This document shows positions 1 to 5,541 of a stretch of DNA of 8,021 nucleotides, in pieces; positions within the stretch are counted from its first letter, which is position 1; each line of letters begins with the position of its first letter. The position numbers were made by a program, and so were the translations under genes. Origin of the DNA: Syntrophorhabdus sp. (GTDB lineage: Bacteria; Desulfobacterota; BSN033; UBA1163); the NCBI GenBank assembly GCA_020724025.1, contig DYHU01000173.1:1-8021 (forward strand), in the 5' to 3' direction. Under the pieces are notes generated by a model, which was given only the letters and a program-made list of their open reading frames with translations, was not told the origin of the DNA and did not search any database.

Positions 1-89
1 ATCTTGAAGTCATTATGATAGTCCGTTGAATCATGGGTATCCCAAAATTTTCTTTCTTCTTTTAAATTTTTAAATTTGGGCACTTTCAT
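1..89 (-). CDS. CopG-type antitoxin of a BrnTA-like toxin-antitoxin pair, N-terminal part only
   Basis: Only the first 29 residues are in the window; the gene runs off the left edge. The visible part contains FWDTHDSTDY, the hallmark of the CopG-antitoxin family (PF12441), preceded by a Lys/Glu-rich stretch (VPKFKNLKEE). Known members neutralise BrnT-like toxins and repress their own operon through a C-terminal ribbon-helix-helix domain, which is out of view. The ATG at 89 is well supported: an AGGAGG ribosome-binding site lies at 100-95 with 5 nt spacing, and the start overlaps the stop of the upstream toxin frame as ATGA, the toxin-then-antitoxin order typical of brnTA. Family assignment is strong despite the truncation. 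Whether the protein is intact beyond the edge is unknown. Confidence 0.8.
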   Translation of the reverse strand, partial: MKVPKFKNLKEERKFWDTHDSTDYHNDFK

Positions 90-331
90 TCTTTCCTCCT
101 TCTATAAAATCGCTTTTCCTTTTCGGTCATATCTCTGGCCGTAACGATTTTTGTTTTTTTATATTTTGAAGCCCATACGATCAATAATAGCCGCCCCCCA
201 TGCGTTCTGCCATAAGAAAGATATTTGCCTTCTTTTCCCCGCATCATGATCGGTGCCTCATCCTCATTAAACAGTACCTCTTCAACCTCTTCCGGTGAAA
301 CCAGGTGACGGAAAAATGAAACATCATCTGG
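86..331 (-). pseudogene. BrnT-like toxin, missing or damaged N-terminus
   Basis: The frame reads HLVSPEEVEEVLF near its beginning, then GKYLSYGRTHGGRLLLIVW, and ends with IVTARDMTEKEKRFYRRRKE. This is the core and C-terminus of BrnT-family ribonuclease toxins (xVSPEEVEEV, a Gly-Arg-Tyr/Leu beta core, and the ITARDMTxxEKRxYRR end). No ATG or GTG lies upstream of the homologous part in this frame. The frame is closed by a TGA at 334-332, where family members still have about ten residues including a conserved Trp-Asp/Glu start. The first in-frame ATGs (at ILE-MET-MET, about 25 residues in) would remove part of the domain. The 5' end overlaps the M20 stop by a few bases. The stop TGA overlaps the antitoxin ATG. 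I read it as a toxin gene that lost its start; expression from a non-standard start is less likely. Confidence 0.65.
95..100 (-). promoter_or_regulatory. Ribosome-binding site of the antitoxin gene
   Basis: AGGAGG on the minus strand, 5 nt before the ATG at 89. It lies inside the last codons of the toxin frame (YRRRKE), so the antitoxin can be translated well even though the toxin frame has no good start. Confidence 0.75.
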
Positions 332-1601
332 TCAGAAATTCAAGTGCGCTAGCCGTGTAGATTTTGGCCGTTAAACAGAGAGCCTCCACCGAGACCCATT
401 CGTCCTTCTGGTGGGGGATCGTCCATTTTCCTGCGCCCAGGGTGACGATCGGGATTCCTGCCCATGCCGTGAGGAAAGTGCCATCCGTTGCGCCAGGCAC
501 ACCGCCATAAGCTGGTTCTTCTCCGGTGATGGATCGATAAGCCCTCGAAACAGCTTGAACAATCGGCTCCTCTCGAGAGGTCTTCGTCCAGGGACGGTCT
601 TCAAATATATTGAGCGAGGCCTGAAAGGTGATCCCTTTTGAGAGCCCCTTCTCAAGGCTCTCTCTGATCTCTCTGAAAGAACCGGACTGGAGGCTTTCAC
701 AGACCAATCTCTCCTCCTCTTTCACAATATCCTCTAACTGCTTCTTCAATGACTCATGGGACTGTCCTGGAATGGTCCGGATGTCGAGCAATGCCCTGCA
801 CTGATAGGGAACGACATTGAGCTGGGGCTCCCCCTTCACAGGGGCCTGAAGCACGGTGGGGGTGATACTTGGGTATCCTAAAAAGGCGTCCTTCCCCAGC
901 CTTTCGATCTCCTCTTCCTCGAGGTGTTTCATCTTTTCAAGAATGGATACCATCGGAGGGATGGGATTGAGCCCGGCCAGGGGCATGGCTCCGTGGCTCA
1001 TCTTTCCCGTAGTAATCAATTCGGCACGAAGGGCTCCCTTCTGTGTGATGCAGAGATGGTTGTCCACCGGCTCACAGATGATGGCCGCCTTCACACCGTC
1101 CGCCCATCCATGGCGGATAAAATGCTTCACCCCTCTCATCAGCCCTTCCTCATCGACCAGAATGCCCAGAAGAATCTTACCCTTGAAAGGGATGCCCGAC
1201 CGGCCGATCGCTTCGACGGCCTTCAGCGCCGCCGCTAAATTTCCCTTTGTATCACAGGCCCCTCTTCCGTAGATGCGATTCCCTACCAGCTTCCCATCAA
1301 AGGGACCATATTTCCATTCGGAAGGATCGCCCTCTGTGACGACATCGGTGTGGCATTCGAACATCAGGCAGGGACCTTCGCCCTGCCCCTGAAGGATTCC
1401 GATCACATTGGGAGAACCGGACTCCACCTCCTCGATGACCACATCGAGCCCCATCTCCTCCAGAAGACGCCCAATGAAGAGGGCAACCTTCTCCTCTCCT
1501 CCAATGTCCTGACGCCTCACGCTCGGAATTTTAATCAGCTCCTGTGTGAGTTGGATCAACTCTTCTCGCTTGATTTCTTTGATAATATGATCAAGTTTCA
1601 A
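324..1601 (-). CDS. M20 family metallo-peptidase/deacylase (ArgE/DapE/ACY1-like)
   Basis: A 425-residue cytosolic di-zinc hydrolase, the usual length for ArgE/DapE-type M20 enzymes, which remove an acyl or peptidyl group from an amino acid. Expected metal and catalytic residues are present in order: His84 and Asp86 (CHTD), the bridging Asp117 (GACDTKG), the pair Glu151-Glu152 (VDEEG), Glu177 or Asp180 in CEPVD, and the C-terminal ligand His397 (IPHQKDE). The small dimerisation domain follows residue 190, with His203 in MSHGAMP. The start is a TTG at 1601 with AAGGAG 7 nt upstream; no in-frame ATG occurs before residue 50, too late to keep the fold. The gene follows the permease genes after about 100 nt, suggesting that it processes the imported substrate. 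Exact substrate (N-acetyl, N-succinyl, N-carbamoyl or dipeptide) is not readable. Class assignment is very secure; ArgE or DapE itself is not. Confidence 0.92.
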   Translation of the reverse strand: MKLDHIIKEIKREELIQLTQELIKIPSVRRQDIGGEEKVALFIGRLLEEMGLDVVIEEVESGSPNVIGILQGQGEGPCLMFECHTDVVTEGDPSEWKYGPFDGKLVGNRIYGRGACDTKGNLAAALKAVEAIGRSGIPFKGKILLGILVDEEGLMRGVKHFIRHGWADGVKAAIICEPVDNHLCITQKGALRAELITTGKMSHGAMPLAGLNPIPPMVSILEKMKHLEEEEIERLGKDAFLGYPSITPTVLQAPVKGEPQLNVVPYQCRALLDIRTIPGQSHESLKKQLEDIVKEEERLVCESLQSGSFREIRESLEKGLSKGITFQASLNIFEDRPWTKTSREEPIVQAVSRAYRSITGEEPAYGGVPGATDGTFLTAWAGIPIVTLGAGKWTIPHQKDEWVSVEALCLTAKIYTASALEFLTR

Positions 1602-1608
1602 TGGTTTT

Positions 1609-1614
1609 CTCCTT
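1609..1614 (-). promoter_or_regulatory. Ribosome-binding site that sets a TTG start for the M20 gene
   Basis: AAGGAG on the minus strand, 7 nt before the TTG at 1601-1599. It is the best Shine-Dalgarno match near the 5' end of this reading frame and supports the rare start codon. Confidence 0.7.
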
Positions 1615-1624
1615 ATTCTCCATT

Positions 1625-1657
1625 ATCCCCCTTCGCTTAAGTGGGAAAGAGGGGGAT
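1625..1657. repeat. Extragenic palindrome, ATCCCCCT/AGGGGGAT arms
   Basis: Perfect 8-bp arms at 1625-1632 and 1650-1657 surround a 17-nt loop in the gap between the DppC-like and M20 genes. On the minus strand no T-run follows, so it is not a canonical terminator. Similar C-rich/G-rich arms occur upstream of the binding-protein gene (5358-5421), suggesting a dispersed repeat family. Confidence 0.55.
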
Positions 1658-1660
1658 TAT

Positions 1661-1683
1661 TCCGCAATCCGCATTCCGCAATC
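1661..1683. repeat. Short CCGCAATC-type tandem repeat
   Basis: TCCGCAATC occurs at 1661-1669 and TCCGCAATC again at 1675-1683 with a related CCGCATT between them. A related run stands at 3805-3836. No function is apparent; such 7-9 base direct repeats appear to fill gaps in this genome. Confidence 0.5.
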
Positions 1684-1699
1684 TATTATCCCCATCTCC

Positions 1700-2536
1700 T
1701 TATCTCCCTACCCATCTTGATAGCTTCGGGTCGAGCATATCTCTTAATCCGTCTCCGAGGAGATTGAATCCTAAAACCGCCAGGGCAATGGCACATCCAG
1801 GAAAGATGGCCAGATAAGGAGAAGTTCCCATAAAGGTCTGGGCCTCATTGAGCATCCTTCCCCAGCTCGCATGAGGGGGCTGAGTTCCAAGGCCCAGATA
1901 GCTCAGACCCGCCTCAGCCAGGATGGCGACGGCAAACTGAACCGTTCCCTGAACGATGAGAGGGGAGAGGATATTGGGAAGGATATATTTCCGTATGATC
2001 CCTGCATCGCTTCTGCCAATCGCCTTTGCTGATGTCACATAATCCCTCTCCCAGATGGAGAGGGAAGTGGCGCGGGTCAACCTCGCAAAGATGGGGATGT
2101 TGAAGATTCCAATGGCGATCATGCTATTGACCGCCCCGGGCCCCAGAATCGAGGTGATGAGAATCGCGCTCAGCACAGCCGGAAAACCGTAGAGCACATC
2201 CGAGACCCTCATGATGAGTTCATCCATCCACCGTCTGTAAAAGGCGGCCAAGGAGCCGAGGAGAATGCCAAAACCCATGCCGATGGAAACAGCGACCAGA
2301 CCCACCACGATCGAATTGACCGATCCTTTCATCACCCGGCTTAGGATATCCCTTCCATACTGATCCGTTCCCAGAGAGTGGATTTGGTTCGGAGCCTGGA
2401 ATCGTTCGGAGAGGTTCATCCGGTTGGGATCGTAGGGAGTAAAGACCAGGCTGAGAAGGGCGGTTAGAAGGATCGCCAGAGTGATGAAAAACCCGATCGT
2501 GAAATTGATGTTTCGAAATGAACGACGAAGAGTCAT
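1700..2536 (-). CDS. ABC transporter permease, DppC/OppC-like
   Basis: A 278-residue inner-membrane protein of the peptide/opine/nickel ABC uptake family. It starts with a hydrophobic segment at about 11-33, then the OppC N-terminal signature LGTDQYGRDILSR at 55-67. Further membrane segments lie near 76-100, 119-135, 139-153, 195-215 and 241-262. The cytoplasmic EAA loop that docks the ATPase is SAKAIGRSDAGIIRKYILPN (169-188), and the usual AEAGLSYLGLG follows at 207-217. It ends in the DPKLR-like sequence DPKLSRWVGR. With the DppB-like protein encoded just upstream it should form the heterodimeric pore. The ATG at 2536 has only a poor ribosome-binding site: GGGAG lies about 15 nt away. A palindromic repeat fills the gap before it. 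Substrate cannot be inferred from the permease. Confidence 0.95.
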   Translation of the reverse strand: MTLRRSFRNINFTIGFFITLAILLTALLSLVFTPYDPNRMNLSERFQAPNQIHSLGTDQYGRDILSRVMKGSVNSIVVGLVAVSIGMGFGILLGSLAAFYRRWMDELIMRVSDVLYGFPAVLSAILITSILGPGAVNSMIAIGIFNIPIFARLTRATSLSIWERDYVTSAKAIGRSDAGIIRKYILPNILSPLIVQGTVQFAVAILAEAGLSYLGLGTQPPHASWGRMLNEAQTFMGTSPYLAIFPGCAIALAVLGFNLLGDGLRDMLDPKLSRWVGR

Positions 2537-2553
2537 CTGGTTTTTTCCGGACT

Positions 2554-2602
2554 CCCTTCACCCCATCCCTCTCCCATTGGGGGAGAGGGGAAGGGTGAGG
2601 GG
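2554..2602. repeat. Extragenic palindrome of the GGGAGAGGG/GGGTGAGGG family, copy 1
   Basis: CCCTCTCCC at 2567-2575 and GGGAGAGGG at 2581-2589 form a 9-bp stem with a 5-nt loop. Outer C-rich and G-rich sequence (GGGTGAGGG at 2593-2601) extends it imperfectly. It fills most of the 67-nt gap between the two permease genes. A second copy with the same arms, loop length and GGGTGAGGG tail is at 6951-6986. Confidence 0.75.
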
Positions 2603-2603
2603 G

Positions 2604-3548
2604 TTATTCATGTCGTATCCTTGGATCGAGATACAGATACGCGACATCGATCACAAAATTGATCACAACGATCACCGTAGCAATCAGAAGGACCACTCCC
2701 TGGATCACCGGAAGATCCCTCTGGCCGATCGCCTCAAAAACCAGTCTCCCTACCCCGGGAAGATGAAAGACATTTTCAATGATGATCGCGCCGGCTAAAA
2801 GGTCACCTGCTTGAAGCCCGACGATCGTCACAACCGGGATGATCGCATTTCGGAAAGCATGCTTGTAAACGACAATCCTTTTCGGAAGACCCTTGCTTCT
2901 CGCTGTCCGGATGTAATCTTCACCAAGAACATCAAGCATGGCGGATCTCGTCATCCGGGTGAGGACCGCTGCCCTCACAAAACCCAGCGAAAAGGCAGGA
3001 AGGAGAAGGGACCGCAACGCCTTGATCGGATCAGTTTGCCAAGCATGGAACCCGCCTGCAGGCAACCAGTGAAGCGTGACCGCAAAGAGAAGGATCAGGA
3101 GGATGCCTGCCCAGAAGGCAGGCACAGCCAGGCCGATCTGAGAAAAGGCCATAATCCCGTAGTCTCCCGCCCGATTTCGATGGAGCGAGGAGTAGATTCC
3201 CATGGGTATTGAAATGAGAATGGCAAAGACCATCGCCAGAATCGCCAGGGGGATAGTCACCTGAAGTCTTGATAGGATTAAGGAGCTGATTGAGACGTCA
3301 TACGTGATGGATCGCCCCATATCTCCCGTTGCAAGTTGTTTCATATAATGGAGGTATCGAATCGCCGCAGGCCGGTCCAATCCTAATTGGTGCCTTAACT
3401 GTTGAAGGATTTCAGGTGTCGCCTGGACACCCAGGATGATCTGGGCCGGATCGCCCGGGATGACCATGAGAACGGCAAAGATGACGATGGAGACGAGCAG
3501 AAGCGTCAGAAAAAGGATGAGCGTTCGTTTGAGTAAATAGGCTGTCAT
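2604..3548 (-). CDS. ABC transporter permease, DppB/OppB-like
   Basis: A 314-residue inner-membrane permease, typical length for DppB/OppB. The N-terminus has a basic start (LLKRTL) and a membrane segment at about 10-30, followed by the family motif VIPGDPA (29-35). GLDRP at 56-60 and TGDMGRS at 74-80 belong to the periplasmic N-terminal region. Membrane segments follow near 98-120, 132-160, 181-200, 236-258 and 283-307. The EAA loop is DYIRTARSKGLPKRIVVYKH (211-230). The end YLDPRIRHE matches the conserved YxDPRIR terminus. It pairs with the DppC-like subunit encoded 67 nt downstream. It is separated from the binding-protein gene by 291 nt holding a probable small mobile element. The ATG at 3548 has no strong Shine-Dalgarno sequence, so yield may differ from the binding protein. 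Confidence 0.95.
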   Translation of the reverse strand: MTAYLLKRTLILFLTLLLVSIVIFAVLMVIPGDPAQIILGVQATPEILQQLRHQLGLDRPAAIRYLHYMKQLATGDMGRSITYDVSISSLILSRLQVTIPLAILAMVFAILISIPMGIYSSLHRNRAGDYGIMAFSQIGLAVPAFWAGILLILLFAVTLHWLPAGGFHAWQTDPIKALRSLLLPAFSLGFVRAAVLTRMTRSAMLDVLGEDYIRTARSKGLPKRIVVYKHAFRNAIIPVVTIVGLQAGDLLAGAIIIENVFHLPGVGRLVFEAIGQRDLPVIQGVVLLIATVIVVINFVIDVAYLYLDPRIRHE

Positions 3549-3674
3549 CTCTGAAAGAAAGGGCCTGAAGTTTTAAAAGAAGCATCCTCAGGCCCACGAA
3601 TCATTTTTAATTTCCGATTTCAGATGTTGACCTAAATTGAGCGGTTTTTCATTATTAATTACATCAAAGATACT

Positions 3675-3700
3675 GGATTCCTGCTTCTTCAGGAATGACG
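3675..3700 (-). repeat. REP-like hairpin unit, inverted variant copy
   Basis: On the minus strand this reads CGTCATTCCTG, a short loop, then CAGGAATCC. It is a diverged, oppositely oriented copy of the unit at 3723-3750, 22 nt away, so the two form an inverted REP pair inside the element. Confidence 0.7.
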
Positions 3701-3722
3701 ACTACCGCCAATGAATGAAAAT

Positions 3723-3750
3723 GTCATTCCCGTGAAAACGGGAATCCAGA
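3723..3750 (+). repeat. REP-like hairpin unit, copy A
   Basis: A 28-base unit starting GTCATTCCCG and ending AATCCAGA. It contains ATTCCCGT and ACGGGAAT as a perfect 8-bp stem closed by a GAAA tetraloop (3726-3745). An identical 28-base copy lies at 7986-8013. Repeats of this form are widespread in many proteobacterial genomes. Confidence 0.85.
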
Positions 3751-3804
3751 AGGGTTATCTTTAAAGATAGTATTAAGAATCGCTCAATTTAGGGTTGATT
3801 TTCC

Positions 3805-3836
3805 AAATCTGCAATCCGCAATCTTAAATCTACAAT
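3805..3836. repeat. Short AATCTGCAATCCGCAATC-type tandem repeat
   Basis: AAATCT and GCAATC motifs alternate here directly after the 3' end of the binding-protein gene. The core GCAATCCGCA is shared with 1664-1673. No role can be assigned. Confidence 0.45.
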
Positions 3837-3839
3837 GCC

Positions 3840-5342
3840 TTATTTCTGTATCCATACCTCGCTGGCATCACAGGCGGTCATCGGGTAATCCTTCCACCAG
3901 TTCATGACCTCTTTCTTCATGGTCGGAAGGCTGGGCATGACAAATAAGAACCCATTGACTGCATCCTCGGCGATGATCTTCTGGCACTCGACATAGAGCT
4001 CCTTCCGCTTCTTTTCACTCGGTTCCATCTCCGCCCTCTTCAGGGTCTCCTGAAACTTCGGGTTATCGTAGCGGAAATAGTATTTGGGGTTGGCATAGAT
4101 GTTAATATCAAAGGGCTCTGAATGGCCGATCACCGTGAGGTCGAAATCCGCATTCCTGAAGACACGATCAATCCACTGTCCCCACTCCATCAGTTCGATC
4201 TTCAGTTTGATTCCTACCTGAGCAAGCATGTCTGCAATAATCTCTCCTGAGCGTTTGGCATAAACAAATCGCTCAGGGACTTTGAAAACGGCCTCGAACC
4301 CATTCGGATAGCCCGCCTCGGTGAGGAGCTGCTTTGCCTTTTCGGGATGATACGGGTACATGGAGGTGAGGTCGACATAATAAGGATTGCCCGGATCCAT
4401 GTGGCTTCCGATGGGGACGCCATATCCCGACATCGCCCCTTTGATCAGGGCTCCCCGGTCAATGGCATGGGCCATGGCCCGGCGAACACGGACATCGGTG
4501 AAGGGTTTTCTCGTCTGGTTCGTCGAAAGGATGACTTCCGTGGTGGTGTATCCATTGTAGACCTTGAACTTCGGATCCTTCTCAAGGAGGAGGGCGTTCT
4601 CCGGGCTCACATCGTAGGCGATGACATCAACATCCCCTGCCTTGAGGTTGGCGATTTGAGCGCTCGGATCTCCGATAAATTTGAAAGTGACCTTGTCGAG
4701 ATAGGGAAGACCCTTTCTATGGTAATCCTCAAATTTGACCATGAGGATTCGATCGCCACGAACCCATTCCACAAACTTAAAGGGGCCTGTTCCCACAGGT
4801 GCACTTTTCAGTTTATCCACCGCCTGTTTGCTGACGATGATCGAATCCGGCCGCGCCAGGTTAAAAAGGAACATGGTATTGACGTTCTTGAGTCTGATCT
4901 TGACCGTGTGGCTGTCCACCACCTCAATGGTTTCGATATCCTTATAGTATCCCCGGTTTGGAATGGGATTCTTTTCGTCCAGAAGACGCTCAAACGTGAA
5001 CTTCACATCCTCTGCATCAAATGGCTTTCCGTCATGGAACTTCACACCCTTTTTCAGGTTGAAGGTATACTCTTTCCCGTCCTTCGAAACCTTATAGCTC
5101 CTGGCAAGCGCCGGAACGATCTTCCCATTTCTATCAATCCTGATCAGACCTTCCAGGATGTTAGCGTAGACGACCCTTGGAATCGCCGCAGAGGTGGCAA
5201 TGGTGGGATCCAATCCAGGTGGCTCCACGCCCTGGGCAATGGTGAGTGAACCGCCAGGTACTGGTTTCTCCTGGGCATGGGTGATTGGTGTCATAAGGAA
5301 AATGGTTAAAAAGATCGCACATAGAAAAATAATTCTCTTCAT
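3840..5342 (-). CDS. ABC transporter substrate-binding protein, family 5 (DppA/OppA-like)
   Basis: A 500-residue periplasmic binding protein that should deliver a peptide or other amino-compound substrate to the DppB/DppC-like permeases. Residues 1-23 form a Sec signal peptide: MKR, a hydrophobic core and a THA cleavage site before QEKP. There is no lipobox, so it is probably soluble rather than a lipoprotein. The SBP family 5 signature spans about 92-119 (YTFNLKKGVKFHDGKPF, then AEDVKFTFER). Further family landmarks are VGTGPFKF at 183-190 and DVRVRRAMAHAIDR at 283-296. The ATG at 5342 has AGGAGG 6 nt upstream; a longer TTG-initiated frame at 5369 would put charged residues before the signal peptide and is unlikely. 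A good promoter lies at 5466-5438. Closest named relatives would be dipeptide, glutathione or opine binders; specificity is not readable. Confidence 0.95.
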   Translation of the reverse strand: MKRIIFLCAIFLTIFLMTPITHAQEKPVPGGSLTIAQGVEPPGLDPTIATSAAIPRVVYANILEGLIRIDRNGKIVPALARSYKVSKDGKEYTFNLKKGVKFHDGKPFDAEDVKFTFERLLDEKNPIPNRGYYKDIETIEVVDSHTVKIRLKNVNTMFLFNLARPDSIIVSKQAVDKLKSAPVGTGPFKFVEWVRGDRILMVKFEDYHRKGLPYLDKVTFKFIGDPSAQIANLKAGDVDVIAYDVSPENALLLEKDPKFKVYNGYTTTEVILSTNQTRKPFTDVRVRRAMAHAIDRGALIKGAMSGYGVPIGSHMDPGNPYYVDLTSMYPYHPEKAKQLLTEAGYPNGFEAVFKVPERFVYAKRSGEIIADMLAQVGIKLKIELMEWGQWIDRVFRNADFDLTVIGHSEPFDINIYANPKYYFRYDNPKFQETLKRAEMEPSEKKRKELYVECQKIIAEDAVNGFLFVMPSLPTMKKEVMNWWKDYPMTACDASEVWIQK

Positions 5343-5348
5343 CTCTCT

Positions 5349-5354
5349 CCTCCT
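5349..5354 (-). promoter_or_regulatory. Ribosome-binding site of the binding-protein gene
   Basis: AGGAGG on the minus strand, 6 nt before the ATG at 5342. It is the strongest Shine-Dalgarno site among the transporter genes and it fixes the start after the TTG at 5369. Confidence 0.8.
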
Positions 5355-5357
5355 CTT

Positions 5358-5421
5358 TAATCCCCTCAATCCCCCTTTAATACCTGCTTGCAGGCAGGAA
5401 GGAAGGGGGGAGAGGGGGGAA
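5358..5421 (-). repeat. C-rich/G-rich stem-loop in the leader of the binding-protein gene
   Basis: In the minus-strand transcript, CCCCCC runs at about 5418-5401 can pair with AAAGGGGG and GAGGGGATT just before the ribosome-binding site. An inner CCTGC and GCAGG pair (around 5383-5394) caps the structure. It lies between the predicted start of transcription near 5431 and the AGGAGG, and so could limit or tune translation. It may equally be just a dispersed repeat of the kind seen at 1625-1657. Confidence 0.5.
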
Positions 5422-5437
5422 TTGAATGATGTTCGAA

Positions 5438-5466
5438 ATACTATCTAATACATGCTTATTTGTCAA
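5438..5466 (-). promoter_or_regulatory. Sigma-70-type promoter for the transporter genes
   Basis: On the minus strand TTGACA (5466-5461) is a perfect -35 box, followed by 17 nt and TAGTAT (5443-5438), a 4 of 6 match to the -10 consensus. Predicted transcription starts near 5431, about 90 nt before the binding-protein ATG. A second TTGACG lies 11 bases upstream. The position, downstream of a strong hairpin that follows the aminotransferase gene, suggests independent transcription of the transporter and M20 genes. Confidence 0.65.
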
Positions 5467-5500
5467 ACAGCGTCAAGAAGATTCGTTTATCGTCTGAAGA

Positions 5501-5531
5501 AGTAGGGAACGGTTTTAAACCGTTCCCTACT
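5501..5531 (-). terminator. Strong hairpin after the aminotransferase gene, possible terminator
   Basis: AGTAGGGAACGGTTT (5501-5515) and AAACCGTTCCCTACT (5517-5531) are perfect 15-bp inverted repeats around a single base. The structure starts 10 nt past the aminotransferase stop codon. On the minus strand it is followed by TCTTCAGACG rather than a T-run, so intrinsic termination may be weak. Its placement just before a promoter favours a 3'-end processing or termination role; a dispersed palindrome is the alternative. Confidence 0.55.
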
Positions 5532-5541
5532 ATATGAATCT

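Larger units (their letters stand above)
3631..3793. mobile_element. MITE-like 163-bp palindromic element
   Basis: Terminal inverted repeats CCTAAATTGAGCG (3631-3643) and CGCTCAATTTAGG (3781-3793) match over all 13 bases. The 5-bp direct repeat GTTGA abuts both ends (3626-3630 and 3794-3798), as a target-site duplication would. The match continues imperfectly inward: both halves contain AAAGATA and then CTGGATTCC at nearly equal distances from the ends (42 and 44 nt), so the whole element is close to one long palindrome. It encodes no protein. It sits between the binding-protein and permease genes and as RNA should form a long hairpin. A passenger of an unseen transposase is the most likely reading; a REP-doublet is the alternative. 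Confidence 0.7.

Noticed and set aside
856..1272. Plus-strand open frames opposite the M20 gene
   Set aside because: They overlap the conserved metal-binding core of the M20 enzyme on the other strand and show no recognisable domain or ribosome-binding site.
324..1601. Calling the M20 gene argE or dapE
   Set aside because: All M20 active-site residues are shared among many substrates, and the transporter context points to catabolism rather than arginine or lysine biosynthesis.
3675..3750. A CRISPR array, because of repeated hairpin units
   Set aside because: There are only two units here, in opposite orientation, with no regular spacers and no cas gene nearby.
3631..3793. A riboswitch or structured small RNA between the binding-protein and permease genes
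   Set aside because: The symmetry is that of a whole-element inverted repeat with flanking direct repeats, which a mobile element explains better; no known riboswitch core was recognised.
4347..5249. A 300-codon open frame on the plus strand opposite the binding-protein gene
   Set aside because: It lies wholly antisense to a clear family 5 binding protein and its translation shows no family motif; it is a shadow of the codon use of the real gene.
5343..5369. A TTG-started nine-residue extension of the binding protein
   Set aside because: It would be encoded by the ribosome-binding region itself and would put several charged residues before a normal signal peptide.
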